Counted from the first letter of the stretch, positions 27,067 through 37,249 are shown. The stretch is 64,000 bases of DNA from Flagellimonas marinaquae (GCF_023716465.1 NZ_CP092415.1:1651501-1715500), one strand, 5' to 3'. A program made the numbers and translations. Notes: generated by a model not told the origin, from the letters alone.

Positions 27067-27097
27067 GAAAAGCCCCTATGTTTTACGTAGGGGCTTT
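27067..27097 (-). terminator. Terminator between the two propeller protein genes
   Basis: AAAGCCCCTA (27069-27078) pairs with TAGGGGCTTT (27088-27097), and on the reverse strand a T-rich run follows. It lies 7 nt after the stop of the upstream propeller gene, so the two copies are at least partly separate transcripts. Confidence 0.85.
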
Positions 27098-27103
27098 GGT
27101 GTA

Positions 27104-30100
27104 TTATTCCTCAATGCTCAAATAATCCAATTTGAGTTGATTGAATTCATTATTGAATGCTCCAATTTCTTGGTCCACAAGTTTATCAAAAGCCTCCAAC
27201 TGCTTTGTAATTTGTGCAGACAGTTCATTTTTTACAGCGATATCCTGATCTGTTGGAGGAAAATCGTCGATTGAAACCAAACTGTTCAAATGTGCCAGTT
27301 TGTTGGTAAGCTTTATCGGGAAGTTCAATGGATCTTGATTACTTCTGTTTTTGGTCTGATACAGTTCTTTTTCAATGGCACCAAATTCCTCCTTCATCTT
27401 TTTGGCTTTTTCCACCAATGCTTTGGTAGCTTCATCATCCTTATATTTTTTGATGAACTCGTCCAACTTTTCGTTGATGGCCCTTATTTTTTTAATGGAT
27501 TGATGTGCTCTATCCACAGTTTGGTTTACTTCTGTGATAAAATCGTACTGCTTTTGCATATCGGCCACCGAAACTTCTGCCCTAGGGTCTGGAAGAATGG
27601 TAAATTCCTCCGTTTGCCCGTTGCCGTTCACATTTAAACTTACCTTATAAGTTCCGGGAACAGCTTTGGGACCGCTTAAGTTGGCCCACCAAAGAATCAT
27701 GCCCTTTAATCTTTCGGCTCCTTTTCCCCGGGTATTCCACACAAAGGTATTCCCTCCTTTTTTTGCTTCTAGTTTTTTACCTCTTTCTTTGGAGAATGTG
27801 CTGTATGTGGCCAAGGTGTCTCCGTTCATTTTGGTATAGGTCAACGAAACGCTGTCCTTTTCGGAGAAATCCTTCAGATAAAAATGGGTAATTACGCCAT
27901 TGGCAAGGTTTTCTCCTTCGGTTTTTGATGGTCTTCTGGCCTTTCTTCCCTTGGTTCTATAACTATCTCTTGGCTTGTACAAGATAGAGCTTGCAGACTT
28001 CTTGGTATTGTCCAATTGATGCAAAACGGTAAGGTCGTCTATCACCCACACACTTCTACCTTGGGTGGCTACGATTAAGTTATCGTCCTTAATGGTTAAA
28101 TCGGTAACGGGAACAATGGGCAAGTTCAACTGGAACTTTTCCCAGTTTTGACCATCGTTAAAGGAAATATACATCCCTGTTTCGGTTCCGGCATACAACA
28201 ACCCTTTTCTTTTCGGGTCTTCCCTAACCACTCGGGTAAAGTGCTCATCATCTATTCCATTGGTAATCTTGGTCCAGGTTTTTCCATAATCGGTGGTCTT
28301 GTACAGATAGGGGGTAAAGTCGCCCAGTTTGTATCGAGTAGCAGCAACGTAACACGTACCTTCATCAAAAGCAGAAGGTTCTATGCTATTGATCATGTTC
28401 CACTCCGGCATATTGGGCGGTGTCACATTTTCCCAGGTCTGTCCTCCATTTTTGGTAACGTGAATCAGTCCATCATCACTACCTACCCAAATCAATCCCT
28501 CGGTCAATGGGCTTTCGTTAGCAGCAAAAATTGTACAATAATACTCCACACCTGTATTGTCCTGGGTAATGGGGCCACCACTGGAAACCAATTTATCGGG
28601 ATCATTACGGGTAAGATCATCGCTCAACACTTCCCAACTTTGACCTTCGTTGGTGCTCATATGCACATGGTTGGAGAAAGTGTATAGTTTTTTTGGATCA
28701 TGCTTGCTGAACATTATTGGAAAGTTCCACTGAAAGCGATATTTCATCCCTTCCGCTCCATAGCCCATAGGGTTATCTGGCCACACATTTACCGCCCTTG
28801 CTGTTTTATTGGCGTGGTTCACTCGGGTTAAAAAACCTCCGTAACTTCCTCCATAAACAATATCATTATTGGTTGGATCCACTGCAATATGAGCGGATTC
28901 GCCACCTGCGGTAGATTCCCAATCGTCTTCGCCGATGGACCCATCGTCACTTCTATAATTTACCCTCAAGGTGGAATTATCTTGCTGTGCTACATAAATA
29001 CGGTATGGGAAAGCGTTATCTGTGGTAACCCTATAAAATTGAGCTGTTGGCTGGTTGTGGTATGTGCTCCAAGTTTCACCACCATCATAACTTATCTGGG
29101 CACCACCATCATCGGCAATAATCATTCTATTTGAATCCTCTGGGGCTATCCAAAGATCGTGATGGTCACCGTGGGGTGCATTCGAAGATTCAAATGTTTT
29201 ACCACCATCGGTACTTTTATGATAATTTACATTCAATACATACACTACATCCTCGTTGTTGGTATCTGCATATACCCTAGTGTAATACCATGCCCGTTGT
29301 CTTAAACTTCTATCGCTATTAACCAACGCCCATGTTTTTCCGCCATCTTCGGAACGGTACAATCCTCCTTTATCTTTATTCTCAACAATGGACCATACCC
29401 TATTACTGTTCTTAGGGGAAACCGTAACACCAATAATACCCAAAGTATCTGATGGAAATCCTTCGTTTTTGGAAATTTCGGTCCAAGTTTCTCCACTATC
29501 GGTACTTTTCCAAAGACCAGACCCTTCTCCACCGCTGCTCAAGCTATATGGGGTACGCTGTACCCGCCAAGTAGAAGCATAAAGTATTCTTGGATTGTTT
29601 GGGTCGATTATTAGATCTACGGCTCCTGCCATATCGTTCGCGTAGAGCACTTTTTTCCAAGATTGACCACCATCTGTACTTTTGTAAACACCTCTTTCGG
29701 TGGTTGGTTTGTATAAATTGCCCATTACGGCCGCGTAAACTATATTGTGGTCTGTAGGGTGAATCCTGATACGTGAAACATGCCGACTTTTATCCAAGCC
29801 CAACGATTTCCATGTTTTACCTGCATCCTCGGTTTTCCATATTCCGTATCCTGAAGAAACATTGCCCCGTACAGTTTTTTCTCCACCTCCAACATAAATC
29901 ACGTTTCGGTCACTTTGTGCTACGGAAACGGCACCGATACTTCCGCCAAAATACCCGTCGGATATATTTTCCCATGAGCGACCCCCATCCGTAGTTCTCC
30001 ATACACCTCCTCCGGTAGCGCCAAAATAAAATAGGTTGGGCTCTCCGGGTACACCGGTTACCGTTGCGGAGCGACCTCCTCTAAATGGGCCGATCAATCG

Positions 30101-30238
30101 GTAATCTAAACTTGAGTACAATTCTTCGGGGTATTCCGGTGCGCTTTGTTTTTTATTTCTGCGCTGGGAATGCATTGGTGTAACAAATAATGATACGGTA
30201 AGCAAAAGCAAACCGATTTTGAAAAAGCAAATCTTCAT
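27104..30238 (-). CDS. Exported VPS10/sortilin-like Asp-box propeller protein (copy 2)
   Basis: A 1044-residue paralogue of the next gene downstream, with the same opening ([17 protein letters not shown]) and the same order of Asp boxes ([65 protein letters not shown]). The signal peptide ends near MHSQ (about residue 25), followed by a basic RRNKK stretch. The C-terminus has a long coiled region (about 900-1000). Tandem orientation and equal length point to duplication; divergence throughout shows it is old. Confidence 0.85.
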   Translation of the reverse strand: MKICFFKIGLLLLTVSLFVTPMHSQRRNKKQSAPEYPEELYSSLDYRLIGPFRGGRSATVTGVPGEPNLFYFGATGGGVWRTTDGGRSWENISDGYFGGSIGAVSVAQSDRNVIYVGGGEKTVRGNVSSGYGIWKTEDAGKTWKSLGLDKSRHVSRIRIHPTDHNIVYAAVMGNLYKPTTERGVYKSTDGGQSWKKVLYANDMAGAVDLIIDPNNPRILYASTWRVQRTPYSLSSGGEGSGLWKSTDSGETWTEISKNEGFPSDTLGIIGVTVSPKNSNRVWSIVENKDKGGLYRSEDGGKTWALVNSDRSLRQRAWYYTRVYADTNNEDVVYVLNVNYHKSTDGGKTFESSNAPHGDHHDLWIAPEDSNRMIIADDGGAQISYDGGETWSTYHNQPTAQFYRVTTDNAFPYRIYVAQQDNSTLRVNYRSDDGSIGEDDWESTAGGESAHIAVDPTNNDIVYGGSYGGFLTRVNHANKTARAVNVWPDNPMGYGAEGMKYRFQWNFPIMFSKHDPKKLYTFSNHVHMSTNEGQSWEVLSDDLTRNDPDKLVSSGGPITQDNTGVEYYCTIFAANESPLTEGLIWVGSDDGLIHVTKNGGQTWENVTPPNMPEWNMINSIEPSAFDEGTCYVAATRYKLGDFTPYLYKTTDYGKTWTKITNGIDDEHFTRVVREDPKRKGLLYAGTETGMYISFNDGQNWEKFQLNLPIVPVTDLTIKDDNLIVATQGRSVWVIDDLTVLHQLDNTKKSASSILYKPRDSYRTKGRKARRPSKTEGENLANGVITHFYLKDFSEKDSVSLTYTKMNGDTLATYSTFSKERGKKLEAKKGGNTFVWNTRGKGAERLKGMILWWANLSGPKAVPGTYKVSLNVNGNGQTEEFTILPDPRAEVSVADMQKQYDFITEVNQTVDRAHQSIKKIRAINEKLDEFIKKYKDDEATKALVEKAKKMKEEFGAIEKELYQTKNRSNQDPLNFPIKLTNKLAHLNSLVSIDDFPPTDQDIAVKNELSAQITKQLEAFDKLVDQEIGAFNNEFNQLKLDYLSIEE

Positions 30239-30438
30239 TTTTAAAGTGTTGAGTTAGTCTGCTTTAAATGTAGTGAAAAACCCGCAAAAAAATTACACTT
30301 TATTTTGTACTTTAACCATCCTTACAAAAAACAAAACCATATTTATTTCTTAGTGTTTCCGTTCACTTTTTTTAAAGGGAAATTGTTTTTACCGAAAAAT
30401 GAATGGATGCGTAAGGGTTAAAATAACCAGAATCAACC

Positions 30439-31863
30439 ATGAACAAAAGAGAGTTTATTAAAAAGAGCAGTGTTGGGGCCTTGGGCATTATGCTGGCTCC
30501 TTCCTTTTTGGAAAAAGGGTTTGCCAAAGAAAAGCTAAGAACTGCACATATTGGTGTGGGTAATATGGGTATGGAAGACCTTAAAGCTATTTCTTCGCAT
30601 GCCGCTGTAGAAGTAGTTGCCCTTTGCGATGTGGATGCCATTTATCTGTCCACTGCACATAAAATGCATCCGGAGGCCCGTGTTTTTTTTGATTATCGTG
30701 TGATGTTGGAAGAAATGGGGGATGAAATCGATGCGGTAATCGTATCGACCCCGGACCATACTCATGCACCGGCTTCGTTATTGGCCATGGAAATGGATAA
30801 GGCGGTATATTGCCAAAAACCATTGACCCACTACGTGTCCGAATCCAGGGAGATGAAAAAAGTAGCGGAAGAAAAAGGCTTGATCACGCAAATGGGCATT
30901 CAGGTGCATTCCTTTTACGATTACAAACTCGCCACACTTTTGATTCAGTCCGGTATTATTGGTAAAGTGCATACGGTACATGCATGGTCGCCAAAAAATT
31001 GGGGGTATGATGGACCATTGCCCCAAGGCCAAGACCCAATTCCGGATCAATTGGACTGGAATCTATGGTTGGGAACTTCCACCAAACGACCCTATAAAAA
31101 GGATCTGTACCACCCCGGCAATTGGAGAAAATTAATGGATTATGGTTGTGGAACCTTAGGAGATATGGGAGTACATATTTTTGATACGCCTTACAACGCG
31201 CTCCAATTGGATGTTCCCAGAACCATTAAAACGGAATGCCGTCCGAGCAATGGATTTGGGTTTCCAGAAAACAATACCGTTACCTATGAATTTCCCGGCA
31301 CTAGATATACGGGTAAATCCCTAAAATGGATATGGTACGATGGTCCAGGTGCTCCCACAATGCACGAAGACCTTTTATTGCCCGGCATGGAAATGAAAAA
31401 GAATACCGCATCCGTTACTAAAAGCGCAAAAGATAATATTTCTTTGGATGCCGGAGTGGCGGGTGAAAATGAATTACCAGAACAAGGAGCCATGTTTGTA
31501 GGTGAAAAAGGACGGTTATTGCTGCCCCATTTTATGCAATTGCCCAAAAAAATCAGAAAAGGGAAATACGTGGATATTTCAAGGGAAATTACCAAAGTTT
31601 CGAAAGAACACAACTTAGGTGAGCCCATCCGAAATTATAATACTGAAGGCCCAAAGCATTATCATCAGTTTGTAGATGCTTGTTTGGGCAAAGACAATAC
31701 AACCGCTCCTTTTGACTATGCTGCCCGATTGACCGAGACTATTCTCTTGGGAACCATTGCAGGCCGTTTCCCTAGCGAAACTTTGCATTGGAATGCCGAG
31801 ACCGCCCAGTTTCAGGAAGAAAAAGCAAACAAATATCTGTCCGGGGATTACCGGAATTTTTAA
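30439..31863 (+). CDS. Gfo/Idh/MocA family oxidoreductase
   Basis: A 474-residue NAD(P)-dependent oxidoreductase of the exported type. The N-terminus KREFIKKSSVGALGIMLAP resembles the leader seen on many Bacteroidota members, but lacks a true RR pair. The Rossmann motif is IGVGNMGMEDL (about residues 38-48), followed by VALCDVDA and VSTPDHTHAPASL. The catalytic lysine lies in YCQKPLTHYV (about 128-137; usually EKP). The C-terminal domain has GCGTLGDMGVHIFDTPYNAL. Substrate, probably a sugar or inositol-like compound, is not deducible. Confidence 0.87.
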   Translation: MNKREFIKKSSVGALGIMLAPSFLEKGFAKEKLRTAHIGVGNMGMEDLKAISSHAAVEVVALCDVDAIYLSTAHKMHPEARVFFDYRVMLEEMGDEIDAVIVSTPDHTHAPASLLAMEMDKAVYCQKPLTHYVSESREMKKVAEEKGLITQMGIQVHSFYDYKLATLLIQSGIIGKVHTVHAWSPKNWGYDGPLPQGQDPIPDQLDWNLWLGTSTKRPYKKDLYHPGNWRKLMDYGCGTLGDMGVHIFDTPYNALQLDVPRTIKTECRPSNGFGFPENNTVTYEFPGTRYTGKSLKWIWYDGPGAPTMHEDLLLPGMEMKKNTASVTKSAKDNISLDAGVAGENELPEQGAMFVGEKGRLLLPHFMQLPKKIRKGKYVDISREITKVSKEHNLGEPIRNYNTEGPKHYHQFVDACLGKDNTTAPFDYAARLTETILLGTIAGRFPSETLHWNAETAQFQEEKANKYLSGDYRNF

Positions 31864-31879
31864 TCATAAAAAATTATAT

Positions 31880-32383
31880 ATGTCATCCTCCCAGGAATAT
31901 TGGCTCAGCGGCCCAATAGAAAATGTACCGTCACTTTTACAGCCCGCTGCCCACGCTTTGTTGCAATCAGTCAGGGAAACAAAGAACTATTTGTTGGATT
32001 TTCCAGAAGAAAAACTCTGGGACACACCGTTCGGCAGGGCTTCTGTAGGATTTCATCTCCGTCATCTTACCGGGGTATTGGACCGATTGCTCACGTATGC
32101 AAAACAGGAGACACTCACGGATGAGCAATTCCAATTTTTAAAAAACGAAGGTAATGGGGAAAAAGCACCTTCGTCGCAACAATTGATCACCGAATTTGAG
32201 CAAAAGGTCAACGAAGCTCTGGACTACTTTAAAACCATTCCCGAGTCTACACTAACAGATGAAAGGTTTGTGGGGCGAAAAAAATTGCCGACCACCGTTA
32301 TCGGTTTAATCTTTCATTCGGCCGAGCACAGTCAAAGGCATGTGGGACAGTTATTGGTAACGGTTAGTGCGCTAAAAGCGTGA
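31880..32383 (+). CDS. DinB family protein
   Basis: A 167-residue four-helix DinB/YfiT-type protein. The metal-site histidines are in VGFHLRHLTGVLDRLL (about residues 55-70) and LIFHSAEHSQRHVGQLL (about 143-159). The start at 31880 (MSSSQEYWLSGPIENV) is 17 nt after the oxidoreductase stop and avoids a long overlap with that gene. Some relatives are thiol-dependent transferases acting with bacillithiol or mycothiol; no substrate is indicated here. Confidence 0.88.
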   Translation: MSSSQEYWLSGPIENVPSLLQPAAHALLQSVRETKNYLLDFPEEKLWDTPFGRASVGFHLRHLTGVLDRLLTYAKQETLTDEQFQFLKNEGNGEKAPSSQQLITEFEQKVNEALDYFKTIPESTLTDERFVGRKKLPTTVIGLIFHSAEHSQRHVGQLLVTVSALKA

Positions 32384-32481
32384 TTTATTGCCGATTGTAA
32401 CATTCTTACATCATTTTACACTAATCTAACGGAGACTTTCTCCTTTTTTTGATAAATTAATCATCTAAATAAAACACTACC

Positions 32482-33621
32482 ATGGATATTTTTGGAAAGA
32501 TCAAAGAAAAACTCAGCAATGAGTTTATTGATATTGTTGAATGGCTCGATTATACCGATGACACCATAGCATATCGATTTGAACGCTATCAAAACGAGAT
32601 AAAGAATGGCGCAAAGCTTATTGTCCGGGAAGGACAAACGGCAGTTTTTATCAACGAGGGCCAACTGGCGGATGTTTTTGAACCGGGCACTTACGACCTT
32701 ACAACTCAAAACCTACCTATTTTAGCTACCCTAAAAGGTTGGAAATATGGGTTCAACTCTCCATTTAAAGCAGAGGTTTACTTTGTAAACACCCACTTAT
32801 TTACCGATGAAAAATGGGGTACAAAAAGCCCAATTACATTAAGTGATGATCGCTTTGGATTGGTGGAAATCCGTGCTTTTGGGACCTATGCCTTCAAAAT
32901 TTCCGATGCAGGCAAATTTATCAAGGACATTGTAGGAACCGACAGTAATTTTACCAATTACGAAATCAACGAACACTTAAAAAGTCTGATTGCTACAGGG
33001 TTCACGAATACCGTTGGCCAAGCCAATTTGCCCATTGAACTATATGCTGCCAACACTACGGAACTTTCTGATACTTGCCGCGAGGTGATGTCTCCCGAGT
33101 TTGAGAGTGTGGGTATTTCCTTGGAGAAATTCTACATTGAAAACGTATCCATGCCCGAAGATCTTAAAAAGGAAATCTTCGAGTACAGCCGTATCGACAA
33201 ACTTGACCTGGACAAATTGACCAAGTTCAAGACAGCCAAGGCTATCGAGGCCGCTGCCCAAAACGAGGGCGGAACCGCTGGAGCAGGAATGGGCATGGGC
33301 ATGGGATTTGTTTTGGCCCAACAAATGGGCGGTATGATGGGCGGAAATATGCAAGCTGCCCCACAACAAGCTGCACAGCAAACTGCTGGAGCTGTTCCGC
33401 CTCCAATGCCAACGCAGACCATGTACTATTATGCCACCAACGGAGTACAACACGGACCGGTTACATTTGAACAGATGCAATCCCTTTTTGCCTCAAGAAC
33501 CATTAACCGTGATAGTTTGGTTTGGAAACAAGGCATGTCGGCTTGGGCATCTCTTAAAGAAGTGGAAGAATTAAAATCGTTTTTGGGAGGAAATACCCCG
33601 CCGCCATTACCAACAGAGTAA
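32482..33621 (+). CDS. SPFH-domain protein with a C-terminal GYF_2 (DUF4339) domain
   Basis: A 379-residue protein. The N-terminal SPFH/band 7-like domain (about residues 25-235) has KLIVREGQTAVFINEGQLAD and EIRAFGTYAFKISDAGKF. A Gly/Met/Ala/Gln-rich linker (about 255-310; GAGMGMGMGF, QQAAQQTAG) connects to a GYF_2 domain (about 313-370; YYYATNGVQHGPVTFEQMQS, LVWKQGMSAWA) and a proline tail. This is the so-called virion core protein-like group found in bacteria. There is no membrane segment. The zinc-ribbon gene that follows is a likely partner. Confidence 0.87.
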   Translation: MDIFGKIKEKLSNEFIDIVEWLDYTDDTIAYRFERYQNEIKNGAKLIVREGQTAVFINEGQLADVFEPGTYDLTTQNLPILATLKGWKYGFNSPFKAEVYFVNTHLFTDEKWGTKSPITLSDDRFGLVEIRAFGTYAFKISDAGKFIKDIVGTDSNFTNYEINEHLKSLIATGFTNTVGQANLPIELYAANTTELSDTCREVMSPEFESVGISLEKFYIENVSMPEDLKKEIFEYSRIDKLDLDKLTKFKTAKAIEAAAQNEGGTAGAGMGMGMGFVLAQQMGGMMGGNMQAAPQQAAQQTAGAVPPPMPTQTMYYYATNGVQHGPVTFEQMQSLFASRTINRDSLVWKQGMSAWASLKEVEELKSFLGGNTPPPLPTE

Positions 33622-33631
33622 TCTTTTTATT

Positions 33632-33717
33632 GTCATTTCGAAATGAGTTGCAAAACAACGATTGAGAAGGTTCATCACTAGAAACACTCTAGGGGTCTCT
33701 CACTTTTGTTCGAAATA
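33632..33717. repeat. Relic of the GTCATTTCGA dispersed repeat
   Basis: The segment starts GTCATTTCGAAATGAG at 33632 and ends TTCGAAATAC near 33717, an inverted pair of about ten bases. Between them is the AAACACTCTAGGGGTCTCTC segment. It fills the gap after the SPFH gene. Confidence 0.45.
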
Positions 33718-33743
33718 CTAATTTATCTCAATTGATAAAGATG

Positions 33744-33757
33744 TCCGCCTCGGCGGA
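33744..33757. repeat. GC-rich hairpin in front of the zinc-ribbon gene
   Basis: TCCGCC (33744-33749) and GGCGGA (33752-33757) pair around TC. It ends 9 nt before the ATG of the zinc-ribbon gene, so it could mask the ribosome-binding region in the mRNA. Confidence 0.45.
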
Positions 33758-33766
33758 AAAGCAAGC

Positions 33767-34861
33767 ATGGAAGAACCAACGATCCAAAAGACCGAACTCA
33801 AAAAAGCCTGTGTCAATTGTGGCGCAGAGCTTAAATACAAGCCCGGTACTACCCAGATAAGCTGCGAATATTGCGGACATTTGGAGACCATTGCCCTGGA
33901 TGAAAACGGGTTCGAGGAATTGGAGCTGTATCCTTTTCTTGAAGAAATGGGTGCACAAAAGCACAGTGAGGAAATTTCTATGCTCCATTGTAAAAACTGT
34001 GGCGCGGATCAGCACGTAGAGGAAAACTACAAATCCCTGCATTGTGTGTATTGCGGTCAACCCTTGGTTATTGAAGATACCTACAAAGAAGAATGGATTC
34101 TTCCTGGTGCCGTACTCCCGTTTCAAATAGATAAGAAAAAGTCTTTTGGGATATTCAAAAATTGGGTTAAGCGCTTATGGTTTGCCCCAAACAACTTAAA
34201 AAAAGCAGCGCTCGACCCCCAATTTACCAAAGGTCTGTACTTGCCCTACTGGACCTTTGATGCGCAACTGTTCGCCACCTACACCGGCCAACGAGGCGAA
34301 TATTATTACGAGACCAAAAGAGTACGCAATTCCAAAGGAAAAATGGTGACCCAAAGGGTACGGAAAACTAGATGGTACCCTGCATCTGGACAAGTTTCAG
34401 GATTTGTGGACGATACCTTGATCAAGGCATCCCACCAAAAAACAGGCCGGATTCCAAACAAAATTGCATCTTGGGACTTAAAAAAACTACAACCTTTTGA
34501 TAGTGGTTTCCTGTCTGGGTTCGTGACAGAAAAATACACGATTCCCCTTAAAGATGGGCACCTGCGTTCCAAAGAAATAGCCAGGGATATTGCGGATACT
34601 TGGTGCCGAAGGGATATTGGCGGGGATACCCAACGCGTACATTCCATGAACATGAGTTTGTCCGAAGAAACCTTTAAACATATTCTATTGCCTGTTTATG
34701 TCAGTGCTTACCGATTCAATGGAAAGGAATATAATTTCTTTATAAATGGGGAGAATGGGCGAATATCTGGATCAAGACCCTACAGTTTTTGGAAAATATT
34801 CTTTGCTGTTGTAGCTGTACTTGCCTTTATTGGTGTAATTGTACTTGTTTCAAAAAAATAA
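33767..34861 (+). CDS. Double zinc-ribbon protein with a C-terminal membrane segment
   Basis: A 364-residue protein. Two zinc ribbons occur near the N-terminus: CVNCGAEL...CEYCG (about residues 12-38) and CKNCGADQ...CVYCGQPL (about 75-105). The middle resembles the TFIIB-zinc-ribbon/PriA-like proteins of Bacteroidota and includes YLPYWTFDAQLFATYTGQRG. One hydrophobic helix (FFAVVAVLAFIGVIVLV, about 345-361) ends the protein, so the ribbons face the cytoplasm on a tail anchor. It lies 145 nt after the SPFH-GYF gene; the pair may form one membrane-linked complex. No enzymatic motif is visible. Confidence 0.82.
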   Translation: MEEPTIQKTELKKACVNCGAELKYKPGTTQISCEYCGHLETIALDENGFEELELYPFLEEMGAQKHSEEISMLHCKNCGADQHVEENYKSLHCVYCGQPLVIEDTYKEEWILPGAVLPFQIDKKKSFGIFKNWVKRLWFAPNNLKKAALDPQFTKGLYLPYWTFDAQLFATYTGQRGEYYYETKRVRNSKGKMVTQRVRKTRWYPASGQVSGFVDDTLIKASHQKTGRIPNKIASWDLKKLQPFDSGFLSGFVTEKYTIPLKDGHLRSKEIARDIADTWCRRDIGGDTQRVHSMNMSLSEETFKHILLPVYVSAYRFNGKEYNFFINGENGRISGSRPYSFWKIFFAVVAVLAFIGVIVLVSKK

Positions 34862-34868
34862 TGCGGAC

Positions 34869-35801
34869 ATGAAAAAACTGCTTTTGCTCTTACTTTTAAT
34901 CGGCAGTATTGCCTGCGCTCAAGATGGAAAAATTATCTCAAAAGAAGCTTTGGTTGTTTCGGATTCAATAAGAACCCGTTTAGCGGAAAGTGTCCCGGAG
35001 TTGGATGCAATTCAGTTCTCTAAAATCACATATCTGTCCGATGGCCTTAAGGTAACCGGATATATTGCCGAGCCCAAAAAAGAAGGAAAATATCCCTGTA
35101 TAATCTCCAATCGGGGCGGCAACAGGGAATTTGGTGAATGGAATCCATTGAGCGTTGCGTTTTTTATGGGCAAAATGGCAAGTTGGGGATATGTTGTGGT
35201 CGCCAGTCAATATAGAGGAAATGATGGTGGTGAAGGAATTGAGCAGTTTGGCGGCGATGATATTAACGATGTTTTAAATTTAATGCCCGTTTTGGAACAA
35301 TTGCCAAAGGCGGACACTGCCCGAATAGGTATTGAGGGTGGTAGCCGGGGAGGCATGATGACTTATTTGGCCATGAAAGAATCGTGCAGGTTTAAAGCGG
35401 CCGCAGCGATCGCTGGAATGGCAGATGCTCATTTAAGTATAAAAAACAGACCCGAAATGGAAAAGCATGTATTTTCGGAGTTGGCACCAAATTATTGGGC
35501 GGACAAGGAAAACCAACTTAACATAAGATCTGCTGTACTATGGGCCGACAAAATGTGCAAAACAACCCCTCTGTTAGTTATGCACGGTAGTGCCGATTGG
35601 CGTGTTTCTGCGGAGGAATCATTGAGCTTGGTAAGCCAATTGTACAAGTATAAACACCCTACAAGGTTCATTTTGTTCGAAGGAGCAGACCATGGCATTC
35701 GAGAGTACCGAGAAGATATGTTCCATGCCATGAAAAATCACTTTGATCGCTATGTCAGGGACGAAAGCCCGCTTCCCAATATGGAGCCACACGGAAGATA
35801 A
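34869..35801 (+). CDS. Exported S9-like serine peptidase (alpha/beta hydrolase)
   Basis: A 310-residue protein with a signal peptide (residues 1-18; LLLLLLLIGSIACAQ). Prolyl oligopeptidase-type catalytic features are the nucleophile elbow GIEGGSRGGMMTYLA, the acidic residue in MHGSADWRVSAEE and the histidine in EGADHGIREY. It has no N-terminal propeller, so it is one of the short S9 proteins. IGSIACAQ could also be read as a weak lipobox (Cys). The start at 34869 is 7 nt past the previous stop. Its own stop is 2 nt from a copy of the lactonase 3' end. Confidence 0.85.
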   Translation: MKKLLLLLLLIGSIACAQDGKIISKEALVVSDSIRTRLAESVPELDAIQFSKITYLSDGLKVTGYIAEPKKEGKYPCIISNRGGNREFGEWNPLSVAFFMGKMASWGYVVVASQYRGNDGGEGIEQFGGDDINDVLNLMPVLEQLPKADTARIGIEGGSRGGMMTYLAMKESCRFKAAAAIAGMADAHLSIKNRPEMEKHVFSELAPNYWADKENQLNIRSAVLWADKMCKTTPLLVMHGSADWRVSAEESLSLVSQLYKYKHPTRFILFEGADHGIREYREDMFHAMKNHFDRYVRDESPLPNMEPHGR

Positions 35802-35803
35802 CC

Positions 35804-35851
35804 TTAGTCCAAAAACACCAAACAAACAGGGTTTGGGTGGCTGGTCTCATT
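35804..35851 (-). repeat. Direct repeat, left copy: stray 3' end of a lactonase gene
   Basis: These 48 bases match 37246-37293 at 46 positions. On the reverse strand they encode NETSHPNPVCLVFLD and a stop, exactly the C-terminus of the lactonase at 37246-38346. Upstream codons (VFAFL) still resemble that protein's LTFM for four residues, then similarity is lost. It is a non-functional gene fragment. Confidence 0.9.
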
Positions 35852-35897
35852 TAAAAAAGCAAAAACAATTGTAATGTAATCTGCACATATTTTGTAA

Positions 35898-35921
35898 GTT
35901 AGTGTTCCTCTTCACACTAAC
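35898..35921. repeat. Hairpin in the leader of the TPR gene
   Basis: GTTAGTGT (35898-35905) and ACACTAAC (35914-35921) are perfect complements around an 8-nt loop, ending 8 nt before the ATG at 35930. No T-run follows. It may be an operator or a translation-control stem. Confidence 0.5.
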
Positions 35922-35929
35922 CTCTTCTT

Positions 35930-37249
35930 ATGAAAAAAAATTTTCTTCTAACCATTTTGGTTTTTTCAGTATTAATATGTTCTGCCCAAAAAGATTCTAT
36001 TTCAATTCAAGAATTAACAATCATTCAACTTGAGGATGAGATTAATGATTTAAATAGAACATTAGAAAACAACAATAACCATATAAAAGATCTTCTTATT
36101 GAGAATGAGAAATTGAGCAATTCCAATTTTGAAAAAGTTGATGGTAGACTAACAAATTTTATTTGGTTGATTTCTGTTGTGGGAGGTATTGCAATTGCTG
36201 TATTAACTTTTTTTGGATGGAAATATTTATCCTCCTCCATTAACACTTTCTTTACAGAAAGAGCTCACGAATTATCAGATGCAAAGTTGAATAAAATACT
36301 TACCGAAAAATGGATAAGAGAGCAAGTTGAAAAAAAATCAGAGATTCCTATAAAACGGGCAATTGAAAATCTTCAATTAGACTTTTTGAATATAAGTGAG
36401 CAAATGATAAATGAAGAAAAGTCAAAAATGAAGCAGCATCATGAAAAGGCAGTAAAAACTGTTGAACAAATAGAAAATCTAAGGGATAAAATAGAGAAAG
36501 AGGAATCTCAATCCTATTTAGGCAAATTGAATCAAGAAGAAAAATTAAAGGTAAAAGAAGCCTCAAAAACACCCAAAAGAATAGAGGATTATAATGGAGA
36601 AGATTGGTACTGGTTAGGTAGGAATGAATATGAAGAAAACAATTTAGAAGAAGCTATAAATGCTTTTAAAAAATCAATCGAATTAGGATACAATAAACCT
36701 ATTAACCTAGTTTTTATTGCCCTTGTAAAAGAAAAACTTGGCGATTTAAAAACAGCAATTAGCCAACTCGATGAAGCAATTTTATTAAATCCAAATTTAG
36801 CTTCAGCATGGGATATTAGAGGCAATATCAAAATTGATCTTAAATTATACAATGAAGCAATCCAAGATTTTGATGAAGCAATTAGGCTAAATCCCGGGAA
36901 CTCAAATTCATTTAACAATAGAGGATATGTTAAAAATATTCTTGGGCAATTCCATGAGGCAATTGATGACTTTCTGCAAGGAATATTGGTAAATGACCAA
37001 AGTCCAAATCTTCACGCTCATTTGGCATTTTCATATTTAATGATAGGTGAATTAGAAAAAGCAGAAAAATCGAACAAAAAGGCAATGCTTTTAAAACCTA
37101 ATTATAATAGGCCCTATTTTAATCAAGGATTGATACATCAAAAGAAGGGAAACTTAGATGAAGCATGTAAATCATGGAAAATATCATTAGATCTTGGGTT
37201 TATGGAAGCCGAAGAAAAAATTGATGAATTTTGTAATTCAAAGGATTAA
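35930..37249 (+). CDS. Exported/membrane TPR repeat protein, probably acquired
   Basis: A 439-residue protein. A signal peptide (MKKNFLLTILVFSVLICSAQ) is followed by a coiled segment (about residues 28-65), one membrane helix (FIWLISVVGGIAIAVLTFFG, about 77-96), a second long coiled region (about 140-210) and four or five TPR units (for example WYWLGRNEYEENNLEEAINA, AWDIRGNIKIDLKLYNEAIQ, SFNNRGYVKNILGQFHEAID). Codon use is visibly more AT-rich than in either neighbour. A 48-bp direct repeat of the lactonase 3' end flanks it, and its stop overlaps the lactonase stop by 4 nt. The role is probably protein-protein scaffolding; partners unknown. Confidence 0.87.
   Translation: MKKNFLLTILVFSVLICSAQKDSISIQELTIIQLEDEINDLNRTLENNNNHIKDLLIENEKLSNSNFEKVDGRLTNFIWLISVVGGIAIAVLTFFGWKYLSSSINTFFTERAHELSDAKLNKILTEKWIREQVEKKSEIPIKRAIENLQLDFLNISEQMINEEKSKMKQHHEKAVKTVEQIENLRDKIEKEESQSYLGKLNQEEKLKVKEASKTPKRIEDYNGEDWYWLGRNEYEENNLEEAINAFKKSIELGYNKPINLVFIALVKEKLGDLKTAISQLDEAILLNPNLASAWDIRGNIKIDLKLYNEAIQDFDEAIRLNPGNSNSFNNRGYVKNILGQFHEAIDDFLQGILVNDQSPNLHAHLAFSYLMIGELEKAEKSNKKAMLLKPNYNRPYFNQGLIHQKKGNLDEACKSWKISLDLGFMEAEEKIDEFCNSKD

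Noticed and set aside
36589..36918. Leftward 109-codon frame inside the TPR gene
   Set aside because: Antisense shadow of AT-rich coding sequence; the TPR repeats are unmistakable on the other strand.
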